Part shown: positions 21,001 through 34,600 of the stretch, piece after piece
Layout: the number at the start of each line of letters is the position of its first letter
Position numbering within the stretch: the first letter of the stretch is position 1
NCBI RefSeq assembly: GCF_932276165.1
Contig: NC_064012.1
Location: 15,011,501-15,075,500, forward strand
From: Plutella xylostella
Taxonomy: Eukaryota > Arthropoda > Insecta > Lepidoptera > Plutellidae
Direction of reading: 5' to 3'
DNA length: 64,000 nucleotides
The notes under the pieces: generated by a model
Told to the model about the DNA's origin: nothing
The model's database searches: none
What the model saw: the letters and a program-made list of their open reading frames with translations, nothing else
Program-made: the position numbers and the translations under genes

Positions 21001-21190
21001 CTGAAAATAAAATGCCATGAAAAACAGAACTTGTAATACCTGCAACTTAAAATCCAGACATCTATTTCTTTATAAGTTATAGGAGGCCAAAAATGGCCTG
21101 AACTTACTTTGAGATAAGGATGGTACGGTCGTGCCGTGCATATATTATGTGCCACATAGCTCTATTTATTTCTTTCCCATCAAATAAATA

Positions 21191-21213
21191 AATATATATA
21201 TATATATATATAC
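21191..21213. repeat. (TA)n microsatellite
   Basis: About eleven TA units in a row, intergenic between the protease homologue and the peptide transporter. Confidence 0.9.
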
Positions 21214-21330
21214 TTACACCAAACAGAAAGCCATAAACCACACCTGAGACACGTTTTACAAATATCTGTAAATGTTTTCATTTTATTTGTAAAGCGCTAA
21301 GTTGCAATCTCATTGGCTATGCTTCACAGA

Positions 21331-21385
21331 GCAGAGTCGAGGCGGCGGCGGCGGCGGAAGCGGCGTCGACAAAGAGGCGCGCCTT
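21331..21385. repeat. GC-rich repeat (GGC)n with 'gacaaagaggcgcgc'
   Basis: GAGGCGGCGGCGGCGGCGGA then GCGTCGACAAAGAGGCGCGCC. A related stretch at 22756-22800 (CAAGGCGGCGGTGTTGACAA, AGAGGCGCGC) shows it belongs to a dispersed family. Codon-like periodicity is absent. Confidence 0.5.
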
Positions 21386-21567
21386 CTCTATTTAAAAGAT
21401 ATGAATTGGAAAGTTAAGTTAAATTGGTGATGGAGAACTATCGAGAATGGCGACACATGAATGGAAAACTAATATCTAATACTTATTGTAGATCGGTTGA
21501 CTGTTTAAAGTTGAGCCCTAAGATAAAAAAAAAAGTTTTTTTAGGCAATTTACTTTCAATTTTCTTA

Positions 21568-21716
21568 GGGCTGATTTTTCAACAGTCAGATAACAGATAA
21601 GTGTTATATCTGAGGAATAACATTGTAGCTGTCACTGTCTAATACAAACATTCAGCCGCGACAGCATCAGAATTATTCCTCAGATCATTTTTATCTGACT
21701 ATTGAAAAATCAGCAC
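21568..21716. mobile_element. MITE, 'gggctgatttttcaa' family, TTA duplication (copy 1)
   Basis: Ends GGGCTGATTTTTCAACAGTC and TGACTATTGAAAAATCAGCA are inverted and flanked by TTA on both sides, as in PIF/Harbinger-like elements. The family also occurs at 29416-29541 and 50002-50141. Confidence 0.85.
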
Positions 21717-22175
21717 TTAATCAACTAATGACTTGTTGTGCCGTCTTCTGTTGTAAGGTTGTACTGCAGGAACTTACTTGCATCCTGTATTCATTACTTA
21801 TTTAAGAAGAAAAGGGTGCGAACCTGCGAACTTCGGCAATTAACTAATGAGAAAACATTTCCACTTCGCGTATACAGCTTATGTACAGGTTCGAAACTTA
21901 CCTTTTTATTTTTATTGTGGATTCTTAATAGTTGTTTAGGTGTGACCTGGATGTTTCTTTTAGAAAATCGACAATATTTCCTGATCGTGATCATTATAGT
22001 ACCCTTCACCTATCTGTGGACCGTAAATGCTGCGTAAATGTTACTACCTAACTTCGAAAAATTCAAAGACTACCTAATCATGACCGGATTAGTTGATAAG
22101 TACAAATTATTTAAAAGTTCAAAAAAAGATGTTTGGATGGTATATAATGAAAGAAAATAAATGTAATCAATAACT

Positions 22176-22181
22176 TTTATT
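22176..22181 (-). terminator. candidate poly(A) signal of the peptide transporter
   Basis: TTTATT on the plus strand reads AATAAA on the minus strand, about 306 bases past the stop at 22487. Other AATAAA-like words lie nearer, so the choice is provisional. Confidence 0.4.
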
Positions 22182-22486
22182 ATAGGTACTTGGAAGTGTG
22201 AAACTGACAACCGAAGAATACGTTGAGTTATAAAGAAATCACCCGAATATTCATAAAAACATTAATTCTACACAATCTTTAATAAACATAAATACCTTTA
22301 AGTACATACAATTATTCGAATTCAAGGCAAGTAATATTTTTGTTCTAAACACATACTCCATATAAAAATATCGTACTTATGTATAATCTTATTTCAAAAT
22401 AAATCTTAAATGTATTTCCAAAAAACTACCTTAAAGTAATTCAAAATATTATATTCATGCTCCTTAAGAATCAAACGCACACTCAA

Positions 22487-22654
22487 TCACTTGGCCAGCG
22501 TAGTGTGTCCGAGATCGGTGTCGGAGGGGGTGCCAACATGGACGGTGGCGTGCCGCGGCCAGCCCCCCCGGCGGCTCTGCATGGCCTCCAGACACGACCA
22601 GGCCTTGCCGCTGCTCGGCGTGCCGAGGGTTGATAGCGAGTGGATGGATATCAC
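22487..22654 (-). CDS. peptide transporter last exon (cytoplasmic tail)
   Basis: Acceptor CCTCCATCGCAG, stop TGA at 22487-22489. It encodes VISIHSLSTLGTPSSGKAWS to DTDLGHTTLAK, a Ser/Thr/Gly-rich tail with no membrane segment. The phase matches the preceding exon. The tail has no family signature, so its place rests on splice sites, frame and position. Confidence 0.75.
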   Translation of the reverse strand: MISIHSLSTLGTPSSGKAWSCLEAMQSRRGGWPRHATVHVGTPSDTDLGHTTLAK

Positions 22655-25600
22655 CTGCGATGGAGGGAGGAACTGGGTTTAAGTAGATTTATGGGCTGGT
22701 AAGAAGAGGTTTCTCTTGTGATGTCTCATTGTTCCTAAGAAGCTCTGCGTACAGCTGAAGTCAAGGCGGCGGTGTTGACAAAGAGGCGCGCTGTGCTTGT
22801 GCTATACAATACGAGCCTACGTCGACGCTTACTGAAGAAGTCGAAGCGGAATCACGGCCCAGACGAAGTGCAGGCGAGGCAAGAACTGGATATGCCAATG
22901 AGACATAATTCCCTACGCCTTACAGCTCATGCGACTCCACTGCGACGCTACCGCGACGTCGCCTCGACTCTAGCAGTGACCGGAGCGACTTAAATGCGTC
23001 CGGCGCACCCTAGCCGCTAAGCGCCTGACACTAATCTGACTGGCCAATCCTTTCACCACGGTGGCAAACCTTAGTAAAGCTCTTGAGAATATCATCGACA
23101 CACAATAAAAAGACGACTATTATTTATTTCATATATAAGTTTTAAGACATGCTGCATTTCACTTATTGACCCAATTCATGCAACACTCAGACATATTATA
23201 GTGTTGCAACCACGGGTTGGTCATAAATAACTCTGTTATATTTTTCAGTCGGCCTTAAAATATTTGTCACGTTCGCATGAAATGTGATTACCGCCGCCGC
23301 CGCCGCCGCCGCCGCCGTACAGGGCAATCATTTTAACTTTCGGCCGAAATAGGGTCGTGTTATACAATCGCTCTGTATCTAACTACAATGTATTTGTGTA
23401 CCTACAAAGAAGGTAGCTAATTTGAAATAAGCTTAAAATTATTTCATAGAATAATATACATAGTACCTAGGTGTGTATATTTAGGAACAAATTCTCTATC
23501 ACATGGTTTTGAAGACATATAGGTACGTCCACAATATGGGCTGTATTTAAATTAAAATTATTCTCGCATAAAATAATGTCGTAACCATATACAGCTCTAA
23601 AAGCGCTCATATCGATGAGAATTATCACCCTGTGTAGAATGTACTTATTGTATATTGTACAGCCAACAAAAAGATCAAGACCCACCGCAGACATAAACAG
23701 TTGAATCAGAAGACTCACAAATTAAGATTATTTCATTGATACATAGACTATGCAATGAAGACTAAGTATATTATATGATTTTTTCATATCACATATTACC
23801 TGGATCATAAAATTAAAGTGAAGCGACCATAAAAGTTTTTACTTTATATTATTTATTTTGCTGACTGTCCTTCATATTTTATACAACGTTGGCTACTCCG
23901 TCTTTTGTCTCGGCCTGCTTGTGTTTTATTCGGATATTTTGGGATGTCCTATTTAATACACGTACGGCGTACCCGTGTCCATCATAGTAGGTTGTTGTTC
24001 TATTGATAGACTTTAATAACATTATTATATCAGGGTTCACTGTGCGGCCGCCAGACAAAATCTATTTCGCAATCCGACATAGGTAGGTACGTTTAAGACA
24101 GAAATTAAGCGTAGCTTTAAAAAATAGATTATTGTAGTATAATTTTATCGCTCGCTGGCAGGGCTACACGGGTTTGTTATCGACATCGATAAACTCGTTT
24201 ATTGCGCGTTTCGCCAATCACAGCGCCTTATTTAAGTATGGCTAACTACGATATTATAGTATTTATCTACGTTGATAACAAACCCGTGACTCTGCATTGT
24301 AATAATATATAACAGCTTCTAGTCTAAATACACATATTTATTATTTCTATATTTCTTTCTTTCGTTTTTTCTTTCTTTTTCATTCTTTTTTTCTATTTTT
24401 TTCTTACTATTCATATTTCATCTTTCTTTTATTATTTCGATCTAATACCTTGGAGTGCCTCCGCAGCAGCGGCTGGCTCTCGCTGGAGGAGGCGTCCCAC
24501 GCCGGCGCACCGGCGGGGAACCCCCGCGCCAGGTGCAGGAACACCAGCATGGCCAGTGCCAGCGCGCCGGCGTACACGAACAGCTCCGTCGCCTGAGGGG
24601 AAACGGAGGGGTTATGTCTGTACTAGAGGGGAATATCTAAAGGGTGTTGAAAAAGGGGTCATTTCCCATAGAAACTTAGTTGGTCACGTTGGTCATAGAA
24701 CCTATGGAGAATGATATTTTTTTCACATTTTTTGACATTCTGTTTTCATTTGCGGGCTTAGAAATAAGTTACATACTGCACACTTAAGTTTCGTTGAATA
24801 AAATCGTTGAAATTGTGTTAAAATTTTATAAATGATATAGGAGTAGGGGTTAGTGACACAGGTCCACGACAGAATTCAAACCTATGCGCCTTGCATATAT
24901 ATTATGTTTGAAATTTTCTAATTCAAAACTCTGTTATATTTCTAAACTTAATTAATAGTTAAAATGCTTCGTGTAAATAAAGCGTTCCAAAATCTATTAG
25001 CGCATGGCGAGCGAGTAAATTAGTTTTGTTGGAATTTTGGAAACAACAAATGTAACCTATTGTGCATATTTCAATTGCATTGTTTTGTGTTGAAAATTGC
25101 ATTTCAACTGTAAACCAAAGGTCGATATTGCGCTGTGGTTATGAATACATACCACAACACTATATCCAAAAACATAAAAAATACCTTGGTAAGTACCTAC
25201 TTAAAATATATTAGTATATTAAGCGTTACCTCCCCAGATAACTTGATCTTGAATGATCTACTTAATCCATTTGTCCTCTAAATCGTTTTTTGGTGAAAAC
25301 TTGTTAGCCTCCAACCGTTTCTTATTAGATACCAATTTATTTTAATTATAAATCTTTCTACCTTTCAGCTTTCAGCACATATTGATACAATAGCTGTAAC
25401 TGTTTCCTTGTTTCTGTCTGTAATTATTCCGCCGAGTAACTAGAGTCTTGCGAGGCTGTGCTGGGTTTCAGCTGCAGACGTGTGCGCTATTAGAAACGAA
25501 TATTCTCAGCTATAGTCTGACTGAACTGATTCTGAAGTTCTGAACTAACTGCGTAGTTCCTGATTCTCTAATTTAGCGGTTCTATTTTAGTGCTTATTTA

Positions 25601-28600
25601 TGTATTTAGCTTTGGTAAATTATAAATAATAATTGTATTACCAATTATCATGGTAAACAACTTTTGGCAATTCGCTAAAATAATATTTTGCTAATCCAGA
25701 GCAACTTTGTTCAATGTTCATTCCGTGTTATATTTTTTTTACGAATCTCCAAAAGTTTTTTAAGATCTCCAAAAGTTATTCAGAATGACTACCTGAGTTG
25801 CTTATTTTTTGCAACACCCTATAATTTAAATAACAAATTTGTTCATAGTTTACAGTATGCCCAATGTCCAGTCTACCTACTTACTACCAACTCAGCGCCA
25901 ACCACATTTAATTTACAATCTCAGGTAGCGTGAAACAAATAGTAAGTTAGTAATCTGTTAGAATATTTACACATTATGTTAATAATAATGGGAATGGTAA
26001 GGTATAAGATGCGAACATATATACATAAAAAACGGTAGCTTTTGGAATATATTCGAACACCTTCAAGATTTATTACCTACACGCAACATCTAAGACTTTC
26101 AGAAACATCGAAACAACATTAATTCTCACATGAATAAGCGATGTAAAGAAATATGTCTGGATAGTACTGACCCCTTAGCATGAATTTTCGTCGTGAACGT
26201 GACGTGAAATTACTCGATGAATTTTGTAGGGAAATTTTAGTTCTGCTACCGACCGCCAGGGGCGCTCTTCATATTTTCATACAAAATTACTCGATGAATT
26301 CTACTTCACGTTCACGATGAAAATTCATGATAAGGGGCTGAAGATGTTGAATAGCTGTTTAGAAACGGCACATAGAGTAATTCGATCTCAGTGCAATCTG
26401 CATCGGAGGAACGAACAAACTGTAAATAGTGTGCAGAGACGCAAATCAACTTCTTGTAGGTACTTTCAACTTACAAGGAAATGTATTGAACAATGATTTG
26501 TTGGAAATATACAGCTGTCTCTGTATACCTATCCTAACTAATATTATAAATGCAAAAGTAACTATGTCTGTCTGTCTGTCTGTCTCGTTCACGCCAAAAC
26601 TACAAAACGGCAGCAAAATGCAATCATTTAAAAGGGTTCTACCTTTTTTGGCATAAGATTTTTTTGCCTAATCTCGTATTGCATAGTAACGTTTGGTCAA
26701 AGTCTCGTTACGCCGAAAATCGTATGGCATAAATCTCGTTTAGTAAAAAGTTATTTCGCATAACATTGTTTAGCCTAATAATGGTATGGCCAAATCTTGA
26801 ATAGCCTAATAATGCTATGGCATAGGTTTATACAAAGTAATAATATTCGTTTGGCTTTAACTTTGACGGAGCGTCTCCCTACATAGCGCAAACTGGTGCC
26901 TTGTATTGTTTCCGCTGTTTGGAAAACGCTCCGCTCCGCTTCGCTGCGCTCCGCTTTGGTTTTGATGAAAATGTGCACCTAACACGCTCCTCCTCGCTTT
27001 GCTCGTCGTCGCACCTATTTTTAGGTTTCGATCTCATGGGGTTTGTAATAATTATATTGGTCGTTAACTTTCGATTTTTTGATCATACAATATCGTGATT
27101 TTCGGGATGTAGGAGAAAAATACCACAATTTGTACATTTATTACATACTTAATATATTATTTATTAAGATTACATTAGGAGAAACAAGATTATACATAGG
27201 TATAGACGAACATAAATTTGAGCAAACGAAACTTAGGTGTTTAAAGATGGTGCCTAAAGAGTTTTAGACGAAACGAGCCTTATGCCACATAAGTCTTGGC
27301 AAAGTGATGGTTCGGCCAAAAAAGTTTAGACGATACGAGTTATGCGAAATGAGTTTTGGTCAATAAAGATTATGCCAGATGAGCGGAACCCATTTAAAAG
27401 AAACTACAAGTCAAAATAAAAAAGTACAAAAACAAGTCTAAACAAAGTTTTTTTAACTGTTCTTTGGACTATAGGTACGTGCCGTGAACCCTAGGCAGTC
27501 TGTGCCGCTATTCTGAGTGGCCAATTCACCACCATGACAAACTCTACATCAACCCTAGTGTTTGTCGCCGACAACCTAAAAAGATAAACATAATATCGAC
27601 AACAGATGTTCACGCAACATTTCACCTACATATTCACACAGAGAAAGGCGAGTTCCCGAGTGCATGTTATTTCCTTCGAAGCCTTGTCCTCTGTCTCAAC
27701 GCATATCCAGCAATTTCCGACTGTCGGGGAAATGACTATGCATATGGGCCCGTCGCCTGTTTTACAAGCACATTCCCGGGTCCTTCCTTACCGGAATAAC
27801 AATACAAAACAAACAGTCGTTTTAATACTGTGATATTTATGCTGGTTGTGTTGTGTATTGATGGTATGAATTACGGATACAATACAAACACAGAAATGTT
27901 TATTTAGAACAAAACGAAAACGTACAGATGAAACATAGGCCAGGGAACATTATTGTATAATATTAAAGGTACAAACAATATTACTCAACATATAACTCAA
28001 CATTGTACTGCCGATGTCGGTAAAAGAAGGTATCGAATACGATTGAAATTAGTTAGTGAATGCCGAAGGTCCCGGGTTTGAATCCCGGCCGAGACCGCTA
28101 TTTGTTGAAGCCAGGTACCATCTATCTGTTTAATGTTTGTGTTGTGTGATATTTCTAAATGGCCTGCTAAGTGTGGAGATTATGACAATAACGAAGCCGA
28201 CGTTATATTTAGAATGTTGTTAGATTTATATACCTAGTGATGCTCCTCTACATCATCATCATCACGACCCATCACGTCCCCACTGCTGGGGCACAGGTCT
28301 CCTTCCAACGAAGGGAGGGTTTTAGGCCTGGTCCACCACGCTGGCTTAGTGCGGGTTGGTGGACAGTGAACCTCCTGCTGGTACTTAAACAATCTTGGAG
28401 GGTGAAATGAAATGAAATCGTTTAAATTTTTTCCACGTAAAATATTAGAATTACTTGTCAAAAGTCATAATCTACCACCATTTCACAAAGGCCCCGTCAT
28501 TCAGGAGGAAAGAAATGGGTTGGTGGGGAGTGCACCGGGGTGCATGTACAAAACCTGCGACCCCGCGGAGGCTCAGAACCACTTACAGATGTACCAGCTT

Positions 28601-31600
28601 TAAACCACAAACGAGACATTATGGATATTCCCGTCATCCCTCACGACATTCATGACTCACAATTAGGGTAAGATCTGACTGTGTTAGTGGATGCATCGCG
28701 GGGCAAAGGTACTGTAAAAATATAAATGGGTAAGTTGAAAGTCGAAAAAAGACAATGCTCACCCTTGGCGCAAATACTTTCACTCAAATTCATATACAGT
28801 GTTTTAAATTTACAACAAGGTTAAAATTGACATCGAAACACACTAATTTCGTCTCTATGTTAAGGACCATTATGTACATAATTTTAAGATCAGTGTAAAA
28901 CTTACATAGTTGCAATAAACATATTACTATTACTATTACTCTTTGTGTAAGTCAAAAAGATGAAATTCGTATATCACAACGTTAATTTTAAGTCTAATGT
29001 AAATTGTCAAAAAGCTCTATGGATTTGGGGTATTGATTCTAAGTTATTCATAGATGGAAGATAGATGAATAAAATCATATTTTATCTATAGATACTAAAC
29101 AAGCACTTTTCATGTCACCCGTCAGTATATCCTAAAATTTAACTGTGCTACCACAAAAAACTTAAAACACGGTTTTACTAGTATTTAAAACGAAATTTGA
29201 CAGATTTTGTAGGCGTTTGACAGCACTAAACATCTGTTAAATCTCAGATCAACTACAAATAGATTCGCAATCGCCGTGTGCACTATTCTCTTTCTCACTC
29301 AAACCATAGATGTTGCCGACAAAAAAATAAAACCTAAATATGGGGAAATTTAACTTATCATAATAACAAAAACAAAACTTGAGTATATCGTCGGTTGATA
29401 GGAAAAAGACACTAAAGGCTAATTTTTCAATAGCCAGACAAAAGTTTTGCTGGGAAATAATTTTGATGCTGTTGCGTGTCAATGTTTCTCAATGTTTGTA
29501 TTACCCAGATAACATTTATCTGAATATTGAAAAATCAGCCTTAGTGAGTTTTTCCTGTCAACCGACGATATAAGAAAAAAAACTTTACTAATACTTATTT
29601 GATTTCAATATAATTATTTAATATACACAAACTGAGTGGATTGTATAATTCATTGTCTTCGTCCAATCGAAACAATCCTCTTCAAAATGTGCCGAACACA
29701 ATTTTTGTATGTTTCCTTGGTTCCCAATTTGTGCGACCGGTAATGTCTATCCATTTTCTTGATATTTTTTTTCTGTCGGAAACCTATGAAAGAGATAATT
29801 GGATGAGCATGAGCATTATAATCGTGGGCCAAATATGTGATGGGGTTTTTTTAAAGGAAACACGTATTTCGTATCAATACAATAAACTTTATATTATACA
29901 GAAGAAATCACACATGGAAGAAAAAAAAAGAAACGAACGTTTCCTCACAATGAGAGGCACCTCATTTGAAAGAGGAGAATGACTTCTACAAAATACAATC
30001 TTCACAAAAACCGAATTCGTGCGCCCCATTTGTAAACCCAACCCGAGTCCGTTACAATTTCTAGTATTTTCTTTGCATACTATAATATTTGTGGGTAAAA
30101 TAAATTTTCAATAACTTGCAACACCATGTGATTTGTTATGATATGGTACCTCGTAATTTTTACTTAAAACTGATACTAAAAGACCTTACAGTATTAAAAT
30201 TAGTATCGTTTTATATTAAAATCGAGCCAATAGATAGTACTATGATGAATGTAAGCTTGTTAAACTTGATAGTATCTACTTACATGTGAAAATATATCTC
30301 ATCCATCATTCCATCGTGTTTTCGTTCAATATGCTCTATACAACCGAACAAAATCCACCCACCCATGTCACACACTCGTTAAGTGATGATAATAGTCTAA
30401 TAAACTTAATAAACACCCACAAATCACTAGCAAATCAAAAATAAATATCATTTAGAAAATTTTGTTGTAACTGTCAGCCTTTGTTTGGCACAGATTTTTC
30501 ATTTGTTTCATTGTTTGGCACAGAGAACTGACGTAAACAGGCGCCACAGCAAAAAGGACAAAAAACATTTACAGCTTAACGTTTCTTTCTTACGCTTAAT
30601 GTAGCTAAGCGTCTCTTTTTCGCAATGTCAGAACTGTCACGATTATACCCCTGTGTGTTAAATACTGTCTAAGTTTTTGTGGTAAGGCCCTTTGTGTTTG
30701 CGCTAGGGTGGTAAACATAATATCAAATTTTCTGACTGTACATAATTGTGTGTGACCCCCGTGTGCCTCGTAGCACCGCAACGAATGGACCAAAATAGAA
30801 CTTATCCTTAGTCCAGCGTGGTTCTTCATGTAACTTTATGCAGATGTCGTAAACGGCGCAACTTTCAATAAATTATGTTAAAATGTAGTGTATATTTTCA
30901 TTCATAGTGCAAAGAATATAGAGTATTTATATCATTCTCTTACGGTGAATTTCAGCCAACTAAAATTCAAATACAGGATACTTACAGTGTTCCAAAATTG
31001 ATAATGCGCATAGAAATCTTTGACAGATCGGTTGTTTTCGATTATGTGACACATGATTCTATTCTATTCTATTCTATTCTATTCTCTGTGGGGGTGAAAG
31101 TACCTGCACCTGGCTCCCTCGAGTGGAACCTTTGTGCATATCCCCAAGGTCTAAACTGCCTTCCTAAGCTTGGACCATTTCCCACCACGCTGGTCCATTG
31201 CGGGTTGGTGGGTTCACATATCTAGATGTTCACATATCTAGATGTGACACATGATATTGACTCCTATTTCTTTCGAACAAGGTGCAAAAGGCAAGTGTTT
31301 TTTAAGGCTCTTACGATTTCATGATTCGGGTGTGAAGATCTGCATGTGCATTATTAATTTTGGACAAGTGTACCTGGTGTTCGTAAATAAAGTGTGGTTC
31401 AAACACAAATCTTAAAAGAGCGGTGATAAAAAGAGGCATGTTTCCAAATAGCCTCCGACACTCAGTTAATTTCTTAAAACTCCCGCCAGACAAGCCGGCT
31501 GCTGTTGCCAAGAAAATTTAAAGACTTGCACGAAATCCATTTGAGTTGCGCGAATAAAGTAACTAGTTAATTTTAAATTTCAGTTTCTCTCACGCCCGCA

Positions 31601-34600
31601 TCAAACTCTGATGCATTATAATATGCAGCTTAAAACATTTTCCCGTGTGCTACGGATGAAGTTTGCCGGTTTAAGCTTGTATATCTAGATGTACTCCTGG
31701 ACAGTCTTTGTCATGCCACTCTATATGAGGAGGGTCACTCTATATGACCTAAAACGTATCAAATATGCCTATTACACGATACGTTCGTTGGCTTTTCGTC
31801 AGTATAGAGTGAACCCCTGGACCGGCAGAGTGCCGACATTCGCCGACTCGCACTATGAAAAGGCTTTACCTTATCAATAAACCTGTCATAGCTCATAAGT
31901 CTCGTAACATACGAAAGCTTCGTGCCAAAAACAAAGCTTTATCTCAATTTTATTGGAATATTAATGAAATGTATATTTTCATTGTTTCATTTTGAAATGC
32001 AGCTATTTGCAACGTCCACTCTCTTTTGTTTGCTTTCAGCCGATCAATGCTGAAATAAGGCTGCCGCAAACTTTACCTACTTTTTGCACTGCAATTAATC
32101 ACTGACGCAACTTTGACGTAAGCTATTTTGACCTTATTCAAAGGTCTAAAGAGATGACCGAGATATTGTTGTATAGTATACTTATACGAAAAAAAAAGAT
32201 AAATTAGAAGCTAATGTCGTTTCCTAATTTTTTAATTAACGACCGAATGGCGTAGTGGTTAGTTACCCTGACTAGTGAGCCCAAGGTCCCGGGTTCGATT
32301 CCTGGCTGGGGCAGATATTTGTTTAAACACAGATATTTGTTCTCGGGCCTTGGTTGTGCCCGTAAAATGGCAATAGGCCCGCCCCCTATTACATTGGGAC
32401 TAACATAACACTGGCGAAAAGTGGGTGCAGCAATGCACCTCTGCCTACCCCGCAAGGGAGTACATTAGTACAAGGTATGAGTGTTTGTTTTTGTTTCTTT
32501 TTAATTAACTTCTACATTCTAGGTACTGGTTATTGGGAAGTAGGTTCTCAAAATTGGAATAAGCATGAAGACGAGAAATGTGACAATTTTCCGAAAACGC
32601 TTTAAAACGGAAGTTATGATTTTTTTCAATTGACGGCGCTAGTTGAACTCACGTTTAACCTTAAGGAATATTGTGCAATATTGCCTTCCTCGCAAATAAA
32701 CCTTCAGCACTTCATAACTGACCTCCACAACTAAAGACAATGTAATAAAGTTTTGTCTCATTCTATTTCAGTATCTTTGTCCCGGAAACAACACTTCTCA
32801 AATAAAGGCTAGCAACTGAAATTGCCTCAGGACGTCGCCATTCCGGGCCGTAACTGAAATTCTTGTAGGTTTTCTATGAAATTGACTCCAAACACAAGAG
32901 ATCAGATAAGTATAGAAAAGGTTGTAGATGGATATAATCTAAGATTGGTATTTCAATATTTTTTCGAAATTGCTAGCTTGGAGTAATGGAATGAAAATTA
33001 TGATTAATTCATTACATTATTCTGTGAAGAATGTGAGTATTTTTTTATAGGGAAATCGAACTCTTAACAGAACAATATTTCATAAAACATGGATAAATGT
33101 TATCCATGTTTAACAATGTTATGTTAACAACGATAGATCCCCAAAAAAAAACATATCTGAAATCGCTTACGACGTTTGGGGGCTCCGTTTCCACAGACAG
33201 ATACACACACACGCAAAACTTACACCACCCCTCTTTTTCGTCGATGGTTAAAACCAGCAGATGCATCATACCCTGGACTGGAAGGCCTTGGTCTCAGCCA
33301 CGAGGATCACGATGAGGTTCCCGACGGCCACCGACACGTACCACGCCGCTATCGTGATGGTCTTCATGCTCTTCGGAGCCTGGAAACAACAGCTATCGTT
33401 AGGATTACGACCTTAGATCTACAATTTACGAAGCAGATGGTGTGTCACATACTAAAATAAAGAAAAAACTGTACGGTTAGGAGCACCACAACACTTATTC
33501 GGCTTTCCCAGTTTACCGTAGCACCACCCGAATTAGCACTTAGCAATACTTAAGTACGTAAGCAGCGTCACCCGCTTGCAAAATCTGACGTAACTTGTAT
33601 GGATCTGGCAGATGTTTGACAGGCGAACGACGCATAATATGGATTGTTAATTGCTAATGTATCGGTGGTGGTACGGCAGCAGCTATCGAGTGTAAATAGG
33701 TCACATCCAATGTGATTTTTTCTCTAATAATAATAACGTAATAATAGAAAAAGAAAAGGTAGGAAATGCTTTTAGCATTAAGTCAACCCTTTGTACACTT
33801 TTTATATATCCAACTATTGGTGCCATAAAGGCTTAAATGACAATAATAATTAATACAGCCTGGCAAGTTAGTGTCTTTGGGCTGGTAGCCCTACTCAAGC
33901 TATGGGAAAGCTAAATAGCGGCCAAGAAAAATTACGCTACTATTTAATAGCTACTCTTTCTTAGCCGGCTTTACGTGTCTGCTATTTTCCTATTTTCTGA
34001 AATTCTGACTTAATAACATTTTGATTTTAATACTTTAATGTTTATCTCTCTCTCTCAGCCTTCCATAGTCCACTGTTGGACATAGGCCTCTCCTAACGAT
34101 CGCCACCCCAAACGGTCACCCGCCATCTGCATCCAGCGACTTCCTTATGTTTATATTGAATGTAAATTAATTTCTAGTAATATCAGTATTTGCAGTTTCA
34201 GAACAAGCATTATTTGCAAAGCGCATCAACAATTTGCACATTAATTAGCGGCTTTCTTATCCAAACATCCCCCGCCTATCTGCAGTCGTATGACGCCATC
34301 ATTAAATTACACTTGCTGTTCAATACTCGTATAAACTGTTGCTGTAGACTACAAATAGTTATATTTAGTGAGCGTGCAAATCCGCCCCAACGGATAGAGT
34401 TTCTTGATTGATTCGCGCCGCATCGACAGAGCGCCACGCATCGACTGCCCTGCCGGGGGGACTATTCAGGCACTTTACAGAAAGATAAAGATAAAGATGC
34501 GTGGTGGACTAGGCCTAAAACCCTTCTTCATTGGAAGGAGACCCGTGCCCCAGCAGTGGGGACGTGATGGGTCGTGATGATGATGAATGAAAGATAAAGA

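Larger units (their letters stand above)
27400..33271. other. transporter intron, mostly unannotated
   Basis: Beyond the elements listed separately (28.06, 28.25, 29.42, 31.06, 31.72 and 32.24 kb), no exon passes the acceptor-frame-donor test. 29.55-31.05 kb and 32.52-33.25 kb contain nothing I can name. Confidence 0.5.

Noticed and set aside
21102..21160. Short minus-strand exon starting ATG with donor CTCAAA|GTAAGT just upstream of the propeptide exon
   Set aside because: Its phase does not fit the 20900-21000 exon, and the peptide MWHIIYARHDRTILISK is not a signal peptide; at most 5' UTR.
21738..22037. 99-codon hydrophobic plus-strand frame
   Set aside because: No homology recognised and it lies in intergenic AT-rich DNA between two minus-strand genes; hydrophobicity reflects T-rich composition.
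23467..23718. Minus-strand frame with a hydrophobic start, considered as the missing signal-peptide exon of the protease homologue
   Set aside because: It lies upstream of the transporter's 3' end, has no donor in the required phase that I could find, and no match to a protease propeptide.
26901..27098. 65-69 codon frame shared by the two GCATAA elements
   Set aside because: Conserved only because the copies are young; it has no motif and is open by chance in a skewed sequence.
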